Below, one piece after another: positions 1 through 9,637 of a stretch of DNA of 36,745 nt. A program made the translations under genes and the position numbers. The first letter of the stretch is position 1. Every line of letters starts with the position of its first letter. Source of the stretch: Alteromonas sp. ALT199 (lineage in GTDB: Bacteria; Pseudomonadota; Gammaproteobacteria; Enterobacterales; Alteromonadaceae); assembly GCF_018619335.1 (NCBI RefSeq), contig NZ_JAHHDX010000098.1, forward strand, positions 1-36,745. Direction: 5' to 3'. The notes below the pieces were generated by a model. It saw only the letters and a list, made by a program, of their open reading frames with translations. It searched no databases and was not told where the DNA came from.

Positions 1-151
1 AAAGTGGTCACTTTAAAGTGGTATACATGCAATACTCAAAACCACTATACAAAATGTAGATTTTTTAACCATATTATGTCAAGGATAAATGTGAATAAAT
101 TTATACAAAAGTTTGTACACATTTGTGCCGGTAAACCACTATTATTAAGTT
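1..151 (+). promoter_or_regulatory. Upstream region of clpS with repeated AGTGGT-type words
   Basis: This AT-rich, apparently non-coding stretch precedes clpS. AAAGTGGT occurs at 1-8 and 15-22. The opposite-strand form AAACCACT occurs at 39-46 and 133-140, the last two lying within a ten-base direct repeat, AAACCACTAT. AATGTG and its complement CACATT flank an AT-rich centre between about 89 and 124. I see no confident sigma-70 promoter and only a weak ribosome-binding site before clpS. The repeats could be operator half-sites, but nothing here names a regulator. The window edge cuts off whatever lies upstream. Confidence 0.35.
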
Positions 152-472
152 ATGAGTAAAGACAACGCTATTAGTATCGAAAAGGAAAAACAAAAAGACG
201 CGCAGCGACAAAAGCCGCAGCCGCCTCCCATGTATAAAGTGTTGTTGAACAATGACGACTATACACCGATGGATTTTGTCATTGAGGTACTCATGCAGTT
301 TTTCAATATGGACGCTGAGAAAGCCAACCAACTTATGCTAGCTGTTCATTATCAAGGAAAAGCCGTGTGTGGCATTTTTACTGCTGAGATAGCAGAGACA
401 AAAGTGATGCAGGTTAATCAGTACGCACGCAAACATCAGCACCCATTGATGTGCACGATGGAGCAGGCATAA
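152..472 (+). CDS. clpS: ATP-dependent Clp protease adaptor ClpS
   Basis: ClpS is the N-recognin of the bacterial N-degron pathway. It binds proteins with N-terminal Leu, Phe, Tyr or Trp and hands them to the ClpA N-domain for ClpAP degradation. The 106 residues equal the E. coli length. The N-terminal ~25 residues are charged and probably disordered, as in the family. The folded domain carries the binding-pocket signature NNDDYTPM (near residues 33-40), then [11 protein letters not shown] with the pocket histidine, then the conserved C-terminal [10 protein letters not shown]. The ATG has only a weak Shine-Dalgarno sequence. The stop is 24 bases before clpA, so the two genes very likely form one transcript. 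The bpt and aat genes that create its substrates lie in the convergent cluster just downstream. Confidence 0.98.
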   Translation: MSKDNAISIEKEKQKDAQRQKPQPPPMYKVLLNNDDYTPMDFVIEVLMQFFNMDAEKANQLMLAVHYQGKAVCGIFTAEIAETKVMQVNQYARKHQHPLMCTMEQA

Positions 473-496
473 GGTTTTTTGTAGAGGGCGAGCAAT

Positions 497-2773
497 ATGT
501 TAAATAAAGAATTAGAGCAAACGCTAAATGATGCGTTCGTATTTGCCAGAGAGCACCGTCACGAGTTTATGACGGTAGAGCACTTGTTGTTGGCATTGCT
601 TGATAACTCAGCTGCTCGCGATGCGCTCAAGGCGTGTGGTGCCGATATTGAGGCAATAAAGAGCGAACTGTTATCGTTCGTTAAAGACACTACGCCACTT
701 ATCTTAGACGACCAATTAAATGAACGAGAAACTCAGCCAACGCTAGGTTTTCAACGGGTTCTTCAGCGCGCGGTGTTTCACGTGCAGTCGTCGGGCAAAG
801 ACGAGGTTACAGGCGCAAACGTTCTTGTCGCTATTTTCAGTGAACAAGAATCACAAGCTGTGTACATTCTCAAGAAAGCTGACGTAACGCGTTTAGACGT
901 GGTTAATTTCATTAGCCATGGCGTAAGCAAAGCGGATGACGACGAACCGGTTAACCCAGAAGCTTCTGAAGAAGGTGAAGCGGGTGAAGAGGGCGGTTCG
1001 GCATTAAGTAAATACGCTACTGACTTAAATCGCCATGCGAAAGACGGCAAAATAGATCCCCTCATTGGGCGCGATTCAGAAGTTGAGCGCACAATTCAAA
1101 TTTTATGTCGTCGTCGTAAGAATAACCCTTTGCTAGTTGGCGAAGCGGGCGTGGGTAAAACCGCCATTGCGGAAGGCCTGGCATACAGGATTGTGAACGA
1201 TGATGTGCCCGATGTTATTGCAGAAAGCACCGTTTATTCACTTGATTTAGGCGGCCTTCTAGCCGGTACCAAATATCGCGGCGACTTTGAAAAGCGTTTA
1301 AAAGCTATTTTGAAAGAGCTAGGCAAAGATAAGCACGCTATTTTATTTATTGATGAAATTCACACCATTATTGGTGCTGGAGCGGCGTCTGGTGGCGTAA
1401 TGGACGCCTCTAACTTGCTCAAGCCTAAGCTATCGAGTGGAGAGCTTCGCTGTATTGGTTCAACTACGTACCAAGAATACCAAGGTATTTTTGAAAAAGA
1501 CCGTGCGCTAGCACGTCGTTTCCAGAAAGTTGATGTTATTGAACCAAGCGTGAGCGATACCACCAAGATATTACTAGGTCTTAAGAGCCGGTATGAAGAG
1601 CACCACAATGTGCGCTTTACGCAAAAGGCTATTCAGGCGGCAGCTGAACTGTCGGCCAAATACATAAATGAACGTCATCTTCCAGATAAAGCTATAGATG
1701 TTATGGACGAAGCCGGCGCGAGCCAGCGTTTGTTGCCACCGTCAAAACGTAAGAAAACAATTAATGTAGGCGATATTGAGCAAATTATTGCAAAAATGGC
1801 GCGTATTCCTGAGAAGTCTGTATCGGCATCTGACAAAGAAGTTCTTAAGAACTTAGGTCGCAACCTTAAGATGGTTGTGTTCGGTCAGGATAAAGCCATA
1901 GAGACGCTAAATGACGCTATTTTGCTATCTCGTTCGGGGTTAGGCACAGAAACTAAACCAATTGGTAGTTTCTTGTTCGCAGGCCCAACTGGGGTGGGTA
2001 AGACAGAGGTGACCCAACAACTGGCCAAAATTATGGGGGTTGAACTGGTACGTTTCGATATGTCTGAGTATATGGAACGTCACGCAGTAAGTCGTCTAAT
2101 TGGTGCCCCTCCTGGTTACGTTGGTTTCGACCAAGGTGGTCTATTAACCGATGCGGTAATTAAAAATCCGTACTCTGTTGTGCTTCTAGATGAGATTGAG
2201 AAAGCGCATAGCGATATCTACAATATTCTTTTACAAGTGATGGACCACGGAACGTTAACGGATAATAACGGCCGTAAAGTAGACTTCAGAAACGTTGTAT
2301 TAGTAATGACTACCAACGCAGGCGTTCAGGAAACGGTACGTAAGTCTATTGGGTTTAAGCAACAAGATCACAGCCATGATGCGTTGTCTGAAATCAACAA
2401 GGTATTCACGCCCGAATTTAGAAACCGTCTCGATGGTATTATCTGGTTCAATCACCTTGATTCAGAAATTATCTTACAGGTGGTAGATAAGTTCATTATC
2501 GAGCTTCAAGCGCAGCTTGACGCTAAGGGCGTGTCGCTAGAGGTTTCAAGTGCAGCGCGCGCTTACATGGCCGAAAAAGGCTACGACAAGTCGATGGGCG
2601 CGCGTCCGATGGCTCGCGTTATTAAAGACGATCTTAAGAAAGAGTTGGCGAATGAGCTGTTGTTTGGTGAGTTGTCCAAAGGCGGAAACGTTAAAGTGGA
2701 CTGCGTTGATGACAAACTTACCTTTGAGTATTCAGGGGTAGGTGCTACATCTGAAGAAGCTGAGCCTAGCTAA
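497..2773 (+). CDS. clpA: ATP-dependent Clp protease ATP-binding subunit ClpA
   Basis: ClpA is the AAA+ unfoldase that feeds substrates to ClpP, including ClpS-delivered N-degron proteins. It has 758 residues, as in E. coli. The order is: N-domain (about 1-140, two Clp-N repeats); an acidic Glu/Gly-rich linker (about 150-170); D1 with Walker A GEAGVGKT and Walker [11 protein letters not shown]2 with Walker A GPTGVGKT and Walker [12 protein letters not shown]; and a C-terminal small domain. The ClpP-docking loop reads IGF (in KSIGFKQQD), where E. coli ClpA has IGL. A purine-rich ribosome-binding site (AGAGGGCGAG) precedes the ATG. The gene ends in a hairpin terminator shared with convergent infA. 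clpP is not in this window. Confidence 0.98.
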   Translation: MLNKELEQTLNDAFVFAREHRHEFMTVEHLLLALLDNSAARDALKACGADIEAIKSELLSFVKDTTPLILDDQLNERETQPTLGFQRVLQRAVFHVQSSGKDEVTGANVLVAIFSEQESQAVYILKKADVTRLDVVNFISHGVSKADDDEPVNPEASEEGEAGEEGGSALSKYATDLNRHAKDGKIDPLIGRDSEVERTIQILCRRRKNNPLLVGEAGVGKTAIAEGLAYRIVNDDVPDVIAESTVYSLDLGGLLAGTKYRGDFEKRLKAILKELGKDKHAILFIDEIHTIIGAGAASGGVMDASNLLKPKLSSGELRCIGSTTYQEYQGIFEKDRALARRFQKVDVIEPSVSDTTKILLGLKSRYEEHHNVRFTQKAIQAAAELSAKYINERHLPDKAIDVMDEAGASQRLLPPSKRKKTINVGDIEQIIAKMARIPEKSVSASDKEVLKNLGRNLKMVVFGQDKAIETLNDAILLSRSGLGTETKPIGSFLFAGPTGVGKTEVTQQLAKIMGVELVRFDMSEYMERHAVSRLIGAPPGYVGFDQGGLLTDAVIKNPYSVVLLDEIEKAHSDIYNILLQVMDHGTLTDNNGRKVDFRNVVLVMTTNAGVQETVRKSIGFKQQDHSHDALSEINKVFTPEFRNRLDGIIWFNHLDSEIILQVVDKFIIELQAQLDAKGVSLEVSSAARAYMAEKGYDKSMGARPMARVIKDDLKKELANELLFGELSKGGNVKVDCVDDKLTFEYSGVGATSEEAEPS

Positions 2774-2835
2774 CAGTAAACGAAGAGTAGGGCGTATGAC
2801 AGTGGTTGTTCGTCTTGCTCTATAAAGTAGATACG

Positions 2836-2865
2836 AAAAAGCCCGATTATTATCGGGCTTTTTTT
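2836..2865. terminator. Bidirectional rho-independent terminator between clpA and infA
   Basis: GCCCGAT and ATCGGGC pair around a four-base loop, flanked by five A on the left and seven T on the right. The structure therefore works in both directions, ending clpA (plus) and infA (minus), whose stop codons face each other about 115 bases apart. Confidence 0.9.
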
Positions 2866-2889
2866 ATGCGTTACCGCTTAAATGGCTCA

Positions 2890-3108
2890 TTATCTTGCGC
2901 GATAAATAATTCGACCTTTGGTCAAATCATAAGGAGTCATCTCGACGGTGACCTTATCGCCAGTAAGAATACGGATATAGTTCTTACGCATTTTACCAGA
3001 GATGTGTGCAGTCACTACGTGACCGTTTTCTAGTTCAACGCGGAACATAGTGTTAGGTAGTGTGTCTAACACAGTACCTTCCATTTCAATACAATCTTCT
3101 TTTGCCAT
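2890..3108 (-). CDS. infA: Translation initiation factor IF-1
   Basis: IF-1 binds the 30S A site with IF-2 and IF-3 during initiation. The protein has 72 residues, the universal bacterial length, and is a single S1/OB-fold domain with typical blocks: [13 protein letters not shown] at the start, [11 protein letters not shown] in the middle, and [13 protein letters not shown] near the end. GAGGTAA about nine bases before the ATG is a good ribosome-binding site. It follows bpt on the same strand after a short gap. In E. coli infA also sits between clpA and aat, next to tRNA gene serW; no tRNA is visible here and bpt takes that place. Confidence 0.98.
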   Translation of the reverse strand: MAKEDCIEMEGTVLDTLPNTMFRVELENGHVVTAHISGKMRKNYIRILTGDKVTVEMTPYDLTKGRIIYRAR

Positions 3109-3183
3109 GTAAAGCAGTTACCTCAGTAATTCAAAATTTTTGCCGCGCAGACCTTACCCAATCTTGGGTTCAGTGTAAAGCAA

Positions 3184-3930
3184 TTAAGCGGGTATTTTAC
3201 TATTTTTGCTAAATAGATGCCATTCATTGTCACTAAACTGCTCAAATGGCAAAAATTTATGTTTGTAAGACATTTTTTGACAGCCATCTACGTAATACCC
3301 TAGGTAAACGAATTGATGGCCTAGGCGCCTCGCTTCCTGTATTTGCATTAGTATCATCCAGGTGCCTAATGAAGCCGAACTATAGTCTGGATCGAAAAAT
3401 GTGTAAAGGGCAGAGAGTGCGCGCATATGTTCGTTGGCATCAACCACATCAGTGACGGCCACAGCTATGAGTTTGTCACCGTCATACGCTTCGAGGTAGT
3501 GGGTTGTCATCCATTCGCACAGTACAAAATTATCGAACTGTGTTTTTGATGGTGGATACATACTGCCGTCAGCATGACGCTCTGTAATGTAGCGCTCATA
3601 CAATGGGTAGTAAGTCTTCTGGGTTTTATCAACCAGTTGAACACGAAACCCTTTATTACTTTTCAACAGTCTTTTTTGACTACGAGACGGCGTAAAAGTA
3701 TCGACCGGGATCCGTACCGATTTACACGCCTTGCATGCCGGGCAATGTGGGCGGTAAATTTGCGCACCGCTTCGACGAAAACCTGCTTGAATCAGTTGCG
3801 AATATCGCCACGCCTGATAGTCATTATTTTCGGCGTAAACGAGTAATTGCTCTTGCTCGTCAGGCAAGTAGCTACACGAAAATGACTGGGTTATACCAAA
3901 CTTCACGGAGTAATCACTCTTGGCTTCCAA
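3184..3930 (-). CDS. bpt: Aspartate/glutamate leucyltransferase Bpt
   Basis: Bpt transfers leucine from Leu-tRNA to proteins with N-terminal Asp or Glu, making ClpS-recognised N-degrons. The protein, about 248 residues, shows the ATE-family N-terminal cysteine block (SCSYLPDEQEQ, then GFRRSGAQIYRPHCPACKAC) and the C-terminal GNAT-like half with YVDGCQKMSYKHKF. The most upstream start is TTG at 3930, inside the last codons of aat, giving a 28-base overlap. The next in-frame alternative is GTG at 3906. No strong ribosome-binding site distinguishes them, so translation is probably coupled to aat. Annotators often name this family arginyl-tRNA-protein transferase, but bacterial members with this layout act as leucyltransferases. 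Confidence 0.93.
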   Translation of the reverse strand: MEAKSDYSVKFGITQSFSCSYLPDEQEQLLVYAENNDYQAWRYSQLIQAGFRRSGAQIYRPHCPACKACKSVRIPVDTFTPSRSQKRLLKSNKGFRVQLVDKTQKTYYPLYERYITERHADGSMYPPSKTQFDNFVLCEWMTTHYLEAYDGDKLIAVAVTDVVDANEHMRALSALYTFFDPDYSSASLGTWMILMQIQEARRLGHQFVYLGYYVDGCQKMSYKHKFLPFEQFSDNEWHLFSKNSKIPA

Positions 3931-4649
3931 CGATTGAGATAGTCTTCAGACAGACTACCGTCTTCAGACAAAGTGTGGTTGTTTTTTTCAAGTTTTTCAA
4001 TAAAATCGTCGCGCGATAGCGCACTTGCACCAAGTGATGACAAGTGATCAGTAGGCAATTGGCAGTCGATAAACGCCATATTGTGTGATTTCATGTGTTC
4101 AACTAACGCCAACATAGCAAGCTTCGAGGTATTACTCTCAAAGTGGAACATAGACTCGCCACAATAGACTTTTCCTATTCCCACACCGTACAAACCACCA
4201 ACAAGTGTATCGCCGTTCCAAACTTCTACAGAGTGAGCCAAACCTAAGCCGTTAAGCTGACGATAGGCCGCAATCATATCATCAGTTAACCAGGTTTCGC
4301 TGTTGAACTCGCCAGTATTAGGGTTCTTACGCGGCGTTGATGAACAAGCTTCAATAACGCGGTCAAACGCATAATTTAACGTAACCGTGTACTTTTTTTT
4401 CCGTACAAGCTTCTTCAGGCTTTTTGACGCAACAAAATGCTCGAGTTCGATAATGGCTCTTGGGTCAGGTGACCACCACAACAAAGGTTCGTCGTCACTA
4501 AACCAAGGGAATATCCCTTGCGAATACGCTGAAAATAAACGGGCTGGGCTTAGATCGCCACCAAACGCTAAAAGGCCGTTAGGGTCTTCCAATGCGGTAT
4601 CGACAGAAGGGAAGGGAGCGCCTTCTTCTATGTAGTGTAACGCTATCAT
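3903..4649 (-). CDS. aat: Leucyl/phenylalanyl-tRNA--protein transferase Aat
   Basis: Aat attaches Leu or Phe to N-terminal Lys or Arg of proteins, producing primary N-degrons for ClpS. The 248 residues carry family blocks: FPSVDTALEDPNGLLAFGGDL, YSQGIFPWFSDDEPLLWWSPDPR, ETWLTDDMIAAYRQLNGLGLAHSVE, and GGLYGVGIGKVYCGESMFH, ending in FIDCQLPTDHLSSLGA. The ATG start is clear. Its 3' end overlaps bpt by 28 bases, so both transferases are probably made from one message, with infA downstream. A terminator separates aat from upstream trxB, so aat is likely read from its own promoter in or near the trxB end, which I cannot locate. Confidence 0.97.
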   Translation of the reverse strand: MIALHYIEEGAPFPSVDTALEDPNGLLAFGGDLSPARLFSAYSQGIFPWFSDDEPLLWWSPDPRAIIELEHFVASKSLKKLVRKKKYTVTLNYAFDRVIEACSSTPRKNPNTGEFNSETWLTDDMIAAYRQLNGLGLAHSVEVWNGDTLVGGLYGVGIGKVYCGESMFHFESNTSKLAMLALVEHMKSHNMAFIDCQLPTDHLSSLGASALSRDDFIEKLEKNNHTLSEDGSLSEDYLNRWKPRVITP

Positions 4650-4660
4650 AATTCAGCCAG

Positions 4661-4688
4661 AAAAAAGCCCCACAGGAATGTAGGGCTT
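4661..4688 (-). terminator. Rho-independent terminator of trxB
   Basis: Read on the minus strand, AAGCCCTA pairs with the complementary TGGGGCTT across a short loop and is followed by a run of T. It sits just after the trxB stop codon and before aat. Confidence 0.82.
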
Positions 4689-4700
4689 AGGTATAGAATA

Positions 4701-6251
<1,551 letters not shown>

Positions 6252-6701
6252 ATGTCTCAATCAGTAATGACAATGTTGAAAAACGGTCAGCAGTACATGA
6301 AGACATGGCCTGTGAGAAAAGAACTTTATGCCTTCTTCCCAGAATGCCGGGTTGTTGCAGCCACTAAGTTTGCTATCAAAACTATGCCACCGGTTGCTAT
6401 GTTGTCGTGTGCCCTTTTGTACCAAAACTTAGGCTCTGATTACCTTCCTCAAACTATTACAATAGGTGCTTTCTTTCTAAGCTTACCTATGCAGGGCTTG
6501 CTCTGGTTAGGGCATCGTTCAGATCAGTATCTTCCACCTCAGCTAAAAAGCTGGTACCAAGAAATTCACTCTAAAATGCGCACCCAGGGAGTGAATATCA
6601 GTAATGCTAAGTCTAAGCCTAAATACAGGGAACTAGCTCAGCTTCTTAAAACGGCCTTCAACGACTTAGATAACGCGTTTACCAAGCACTGGTTTAATTA
6701 A
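6252..6701 (+). CDS. yfbV: UPF0208 membrane protein, YfbV family
   Basis: This 149-residue inner-membrane protein matches the YfbV (UPF0208) family by its start (MLKNGQQYMKTWPVRKEL), two hydrophobic segments near residues 45-65 and 70-90, and the block PMQGLLWLGHRSDQYLPP followed by a soluble C-terminal tail. In E. coli YfbV has been linked to keeping the Ter macrodomain insulated from its neighbours; whether that applies here is inference. AGAGGTGA gives a strong ribosome-binding site before the ATG. It stands alone, convergent with sprT. The family is restricted mostly to gammaproteobacteria. Confidence 0.9.
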   Translation: MSQSVMTMLKNGQQYMKTWPVRKELYAFFPECRVVAATKFAIKTMPPVAMLSCALLYQNLGSDYLPQTITIGAFFLSLPMQGLLWLGHRSDQYLPPQLKSWYQEIHSKMRTQGVNISNAKSKPKYRELAQLLKTAFNDLDNAFTKHWFN

Positions 6702-6804
6702 AACTACCAGTTGTTTCAAAGCTCTCGTAGCCTATTAATAGTAGTTTAGCTATTAGGCAAACTTTTGTCCGATAAATGAAAATTTTTAGGCGGCTCGCAG
6801 CTGT

Positions 6805-7305
6805 TTATGCGGCTCGTAGCGGGGCCTGACATTTCCGACATTTGTACAGTGTGCCTTTTAAAATATTATTGTGTCTGCGCGTAGATAACGCATAGGTGTC
6901 GCAGTCGCAAACATATTGGTAGGTTTTTGTTACGCGTTTCACATCGAACTGATGTGTGGCTGCAGGCGCACGGTTAAAAACACCACGCATAACCGATTGC
7001 CATTCTCTGCCGTGGGGTTGAACCCTTCCAAACAACGTCCATACCAGTAAATGACTCACTTCGTGCGGAATCACGTCGTTTATAAAGGCGTCGACGTTTT
7101 CTTTGAAAAGTATTGGGTGAAAGTTCAGGCGGTTTTGTTGTAGAAACGCCGTTCCTGCATTTCTACCAGAACGTCTAAACGTAATAGCAGGGCGTTCAAA
7201 CTTCCGGTTGAAGTAACGTTCTGCTTGCTCAAAACAATAAAAAACAGCGCCGGTAATAACGCGACGCTGTTCGTCATTTAGATCATTTGAAGCGATGTGT
7301 CTGTC
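6805..7305 (-). CDS. sprT: SprT family zinc-metalloprotease-like protein; start codon unclear
   Basis: SprT proteins share a zincin-like fold with eukaryotic Spartan; the bacterial role is uncertain. The frame encodes the full family: an N-terminal region with AITFRRSGRNAGTAFL, the zinc motif PHEVSHLLVW, the conserved FGRVQPHGREW, and a C-terminal CxC...CxxC zinc ribbon. The stop-free frame extends to 7305 (166 residues), matching the roughly 165 of E. coli SprT. It contains no ATG, GTG or TTG upstream of the internal GTG at 7074, which would delete half the protein. An ATC at 7296, about ten bases after GAGTGAG, is the best-placed candidate. A GTG at 7309 would need a frameshift. The gene follows sppA by about 40 bases. 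Confidence 0.82.
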   Translation of the reverse strand, partial: DRHIASNDLNDEQRRVITGAVFYCFEQAERYFNRKFERPAITFRRSGRNAGTAFLQQNRLNFHPILFKENVDAFINDVIPHEVSHLLVWTLFGRVQPHGREWQSVMRGVFNRAPAATHQFDVKRVTKTYQYVCDCDTYALSTRRHNNILKGTLYKCRKCQAPLRAA

Positions 7306-7321
7306 TCACTCTATGTCTTTA

Positions 7322-7351
7322 AGTAGTTAACTGTACTTAATGTTAACTACT
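7322..7351 (-). repeat. Perfect ten-base inverted repeat across the sppA stop codon
   Basis: AGTAGTTAAC at 7322-7331 and GTTAACTACT at 7342-7351 form perfect ten-base arms around a ten-base loop. The right arm includes the sppA stop codon (7347-7349), and the structure lies just before the presumed translation start of sprT. No T-run follows on the minus strand, so it is a poor rho-independent terminator. It may be an RNA hairpin that protects the sppA message or affects sprT translation. Confidence 0.6.
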
Positions 7352-9212
7352 CGACATCGCAAGGTAAACACAGCACATAGGTACCTTTAGGGTCGTTAAG
7401 CTTATTAACTAAACTAAACTCTTTAAGTACGCGTTTAAACTCGTTAACTAGCGATGAGTCGGCGTGAGCAAACTGCCACTTTCCTACGAACGTCATGGCT
7501 TGCCCGAAAAATTCTTTCCAGAAAATCTCCTGTGCGGTTAACGTGCGTTGTACATAGAAGGTGTCATAGTTCTCAAGTTCTGCAATCTCTGCGGCGGCAG
7601 CGACTGCATCATCCAGTGTTCCTAACTGGTCAACTAAGCCTAACTCAATAGCATCTTCACCAATCCATACGCGACCTTGTGCAACGCTATCCACTTCATC
7701 AACCGACATGCCACGAGCATTAGACACTAGCGATAAGAAGTTACCGTATGTATTTTCAACGTTACGCTGAAGAATTTGGCCAAATTCAGGGGCTAGAGGA
7801 CGAACGGTAGAAAAGCCAGCAAGTTCTGTTGAGCCTACACCATCACTGTGAATGCCTAAATAATCGAGTGAGTTTTCGTAGGTCATAAACATACCAAACA
7901 CGCCGATAGAGCCTGTAATAGTGCTTGGGCTTGCAATAATCCTGTCGGTACTTGCTGCTATCCAATAGCCACCCGATGCCGCGTAGGTGCTCATAGACGC
8001 GATAACTGGCTTACCCGCTTGTTGAAGCTGTAACACTTCCTGACGAATAATTTCAGAGGCAAACGCACTGCCGCCGGGTGAGTCTATTTGAAGGACAACG
8101 GCTCTTACGTTGTCATCTAAGCGCGCTTTTCTCAATAGGCGAGCGGTACTGTCGCCGCCAATTGTGCCCGCTTTTTGGTTGCCGTCTAAAATAGTGCCTT
8201 TAGCAACAACGATGGCCACTTTATCCATGTCTGATTCTATAACAGGCATAGGTGGGTTAACGACTTTAAGGTAGGATTTAAACGTAGTGAGATTTACACC
8301 CTGCTCGTTATCACCTTCGCCCACTAGTTCGGTTAATTCTAGTCTTACTTCTTCGCGAGTTTTCAAGGCATCAACCCAATTGTTTTCAAGCGCATACTGG
8401 GCGAAGTCACCACCTGCCGCTTCAAATTTTGCTAATAAGCCCTGAAGTGTTTCATCAAAATTTGCTTCATCAATACCGCGAGCGGTGGCAACGTCAGCTT
8501 TATATTGTGCCCAATATCCGTCTAACCATTGCTTTTCCGCTTCTTTAGCTTCTTCAGACATATCGTTTCGCATAATGGGCTCTACGGCAGATTTATATGT
8601 ACCTACACGAAAGATATGCGTGGTAACTTTTAGCTTCTCAAGCATATCTTTGAAGTACATGCCGTAGCGACCATAACCTTCAAACATCAGACCGCCCATT
8701 GGGTTTAAATAGATGTTGTCTGCATGAGCTGCTAAGTAATATTGATCCTGTGAGAAGTAGTCACCAATGGCGTAAACCGGCTTTCCTGATTCTTTAAATG
8801 CATCGATAGCGTTCGCGACAGTGCGCAGTTTATCTAAACCGCCTCCGGTTAACCCATGAAGGTCAAGTACGAGGGCTTTTATGCGTCGGTCTTTCTTGGC
8901 GTTTTCAAGCACCTTCATAACATCGCGAACAAGCACTTCTGGGTTTTCAGGCTCGCTGCCAAGAGATTCCTGCAAAAATTGTTCAAAAGGGTCGATACTT
9001 TCCTTCTCGATAACAAGCTTACCGTTGAGGGTAAGAAACAGCGCACTATCTTTATTCACTGTTAACGGCTCGTCTCCCTGGCCAGCGATGGCGATTATTA
9101 AACCAACGAAAATAACAATGAATATTAAGTTGAAGAAAAGTTTGCGGGTGAAGTTAAGCACCGTCCACAAGCCAATAAACAAGGATTTAGTCCAATTTCC
9201 TTTGGCTGCCAT
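7347..9212 (-). CDS. sppA: Signal peptide peptidase SppA, 67K type
   Basis: SppA is a membrane-bound serine protease that degrades cleaved signal peptides. The protein has a single N-terminal membrane helix (about residues 26-45) followed by two tandem peptidase S49 domains. The Ser-Lys dyad is visible: Lys near residue 207 in VGTYKSAVEP and Ser near residue 382 in IDSPGGSAF. This is the two-domain layout of the E. coli enzyme, which uses Lys209 and Ser409. I start at the ATG at 9212 (MAAKGNW), preceded by AAGG about 11 bases upstream, rather than 13 codons earlier. Length is 621 residues against 618 in E. coli. sprT follows on the same strand. Confidence 0.96.
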   Translation of the reverse strand: MAAKGNWTKSLFIGLWTVLNFTRKLFFNLIFIVIFVGLIIAIAGQGDEPLTVNKDSALFLTLNGKLVIEKESIDPFEQFLQESLGSEPENPEVLVRDVMKVLENAKKDRRIKALVLDLHGLTGGGLDKLRTVANAIDAFKESGKPVYAIGDYFSQDQYYLAAHADNIYLNPMGGLMFEGYGRYGMYFKDMLEKLKVTTHIFRVGTYKSAVEPIMRNDMSEEAKEAEKQWLDGYWAQYKADVATARGIDEANFDETLQGLLAKFEAAGGDFAQYALENNWVDALKTREEVRLELTELVGEGDNEQGVNLTTFKSYLKVVNPPMPVIESDMDKVAIVVAKGTILDGNQKAGTIGGDSTARLLRKARLDDNVRAVVLQIDSPGGSAFASEIIRQEVLQLQQAGKPVIASMSTYAASGGYWIAASTDRIIASPSTITGSIGVFGMFMTYENSLDYLGIHSDGVGSTELAGFSTVRPLAPEFGQILQRNVENTYGNFLSLVSNARGMSVDEVDSVAQGRVWIGEDAIELGLVDQLGTLDDAVAAAAEIAELENYDTFYVQRTLTAQEIFWKEFFGQAMTFVGKWQFAHADSSLVNEFKRVLKEFSLVNKLNDPKGTYVLCLPCDVE

Positions 9213-9407
9213 TTTTATCACTACCTTTTTTGAATTAACTAACCAGAGCAAGATTAAACAGGTGTATCAAGCTCAATGTGCTACATCCTATTATGTTACC
9301 TAAATCGAGTAAGATCGCGAACTTAATTGTAATTTTTTGTAAGCGTGTTTTGCTTGTGTATCACCGGTGAAGAAACTCACAACAAAACAGTACTTTTCAT
9401 TGCAGGT

Positions 9408-9593
9408 CTATTGGTTTGTTTCATCCTGCGCTAGCCACTTACTAATTAACGTGGCTATGCGCGCATGATCTTCTTCGCCCATCAGCATGAGAAGCTTGCC
9501 GTTTCGCGCTTTGTAGTTTGTTTTTTCTTGACCTTTTCGCATTATTCTAGAGAAGGGAGAGGGCTTATTTTTGTGAGGTGAAATTTTTTTCAT
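9408..9593 (-). CDS. Small basic protein of unknown function
   Basis: I do not recognise this 61-residue frame. It is strongly basic at the N-terminus (many Lys/Arg, with SPFSRIMRKGQEKTNYK) and ends in a more balanced helix-like part (EEDHARIATLISKWLAQDE). It has no signal peptide, membrane segment or cysteine. It is divergent from the DoxX gene, with start codons 44 bases apart, and lies about 195 bases from sppA, whose start faces its stop. The ribosome-binding site is weak. The sharp basic-then-amphipathic layout and the clean placement between genes suggest it is real, but this is judgement. It could be a nucleic-acid-binding or protein-docking peptide. Confidence 0.55.
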   Translation of the reverse strand: MKKISPHKNKPSPFSRIMRKGQEKTNYKARNGKLLMLMGEEDHARIATLISKWLAQDETNQ

Positions 9594-9637
9594 AAAGCGC
9601 CGTTCTTATTTTCTATGTACAAAGAATAGGTAAAACA

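Noticed and set aside
2806..3033. Plus-strand frame across the clpA terminator and infA
   Set aside because: It reads through a strong terminator and is antisense to infA, a clear gene.
2774..3183. Possible serine tRNA gene near infA, as in E. coli
   Set aside because: No cloverleaf or TTC-type T-loop is visible; the space is filled by the terminator, infA and a short gap before bpt.
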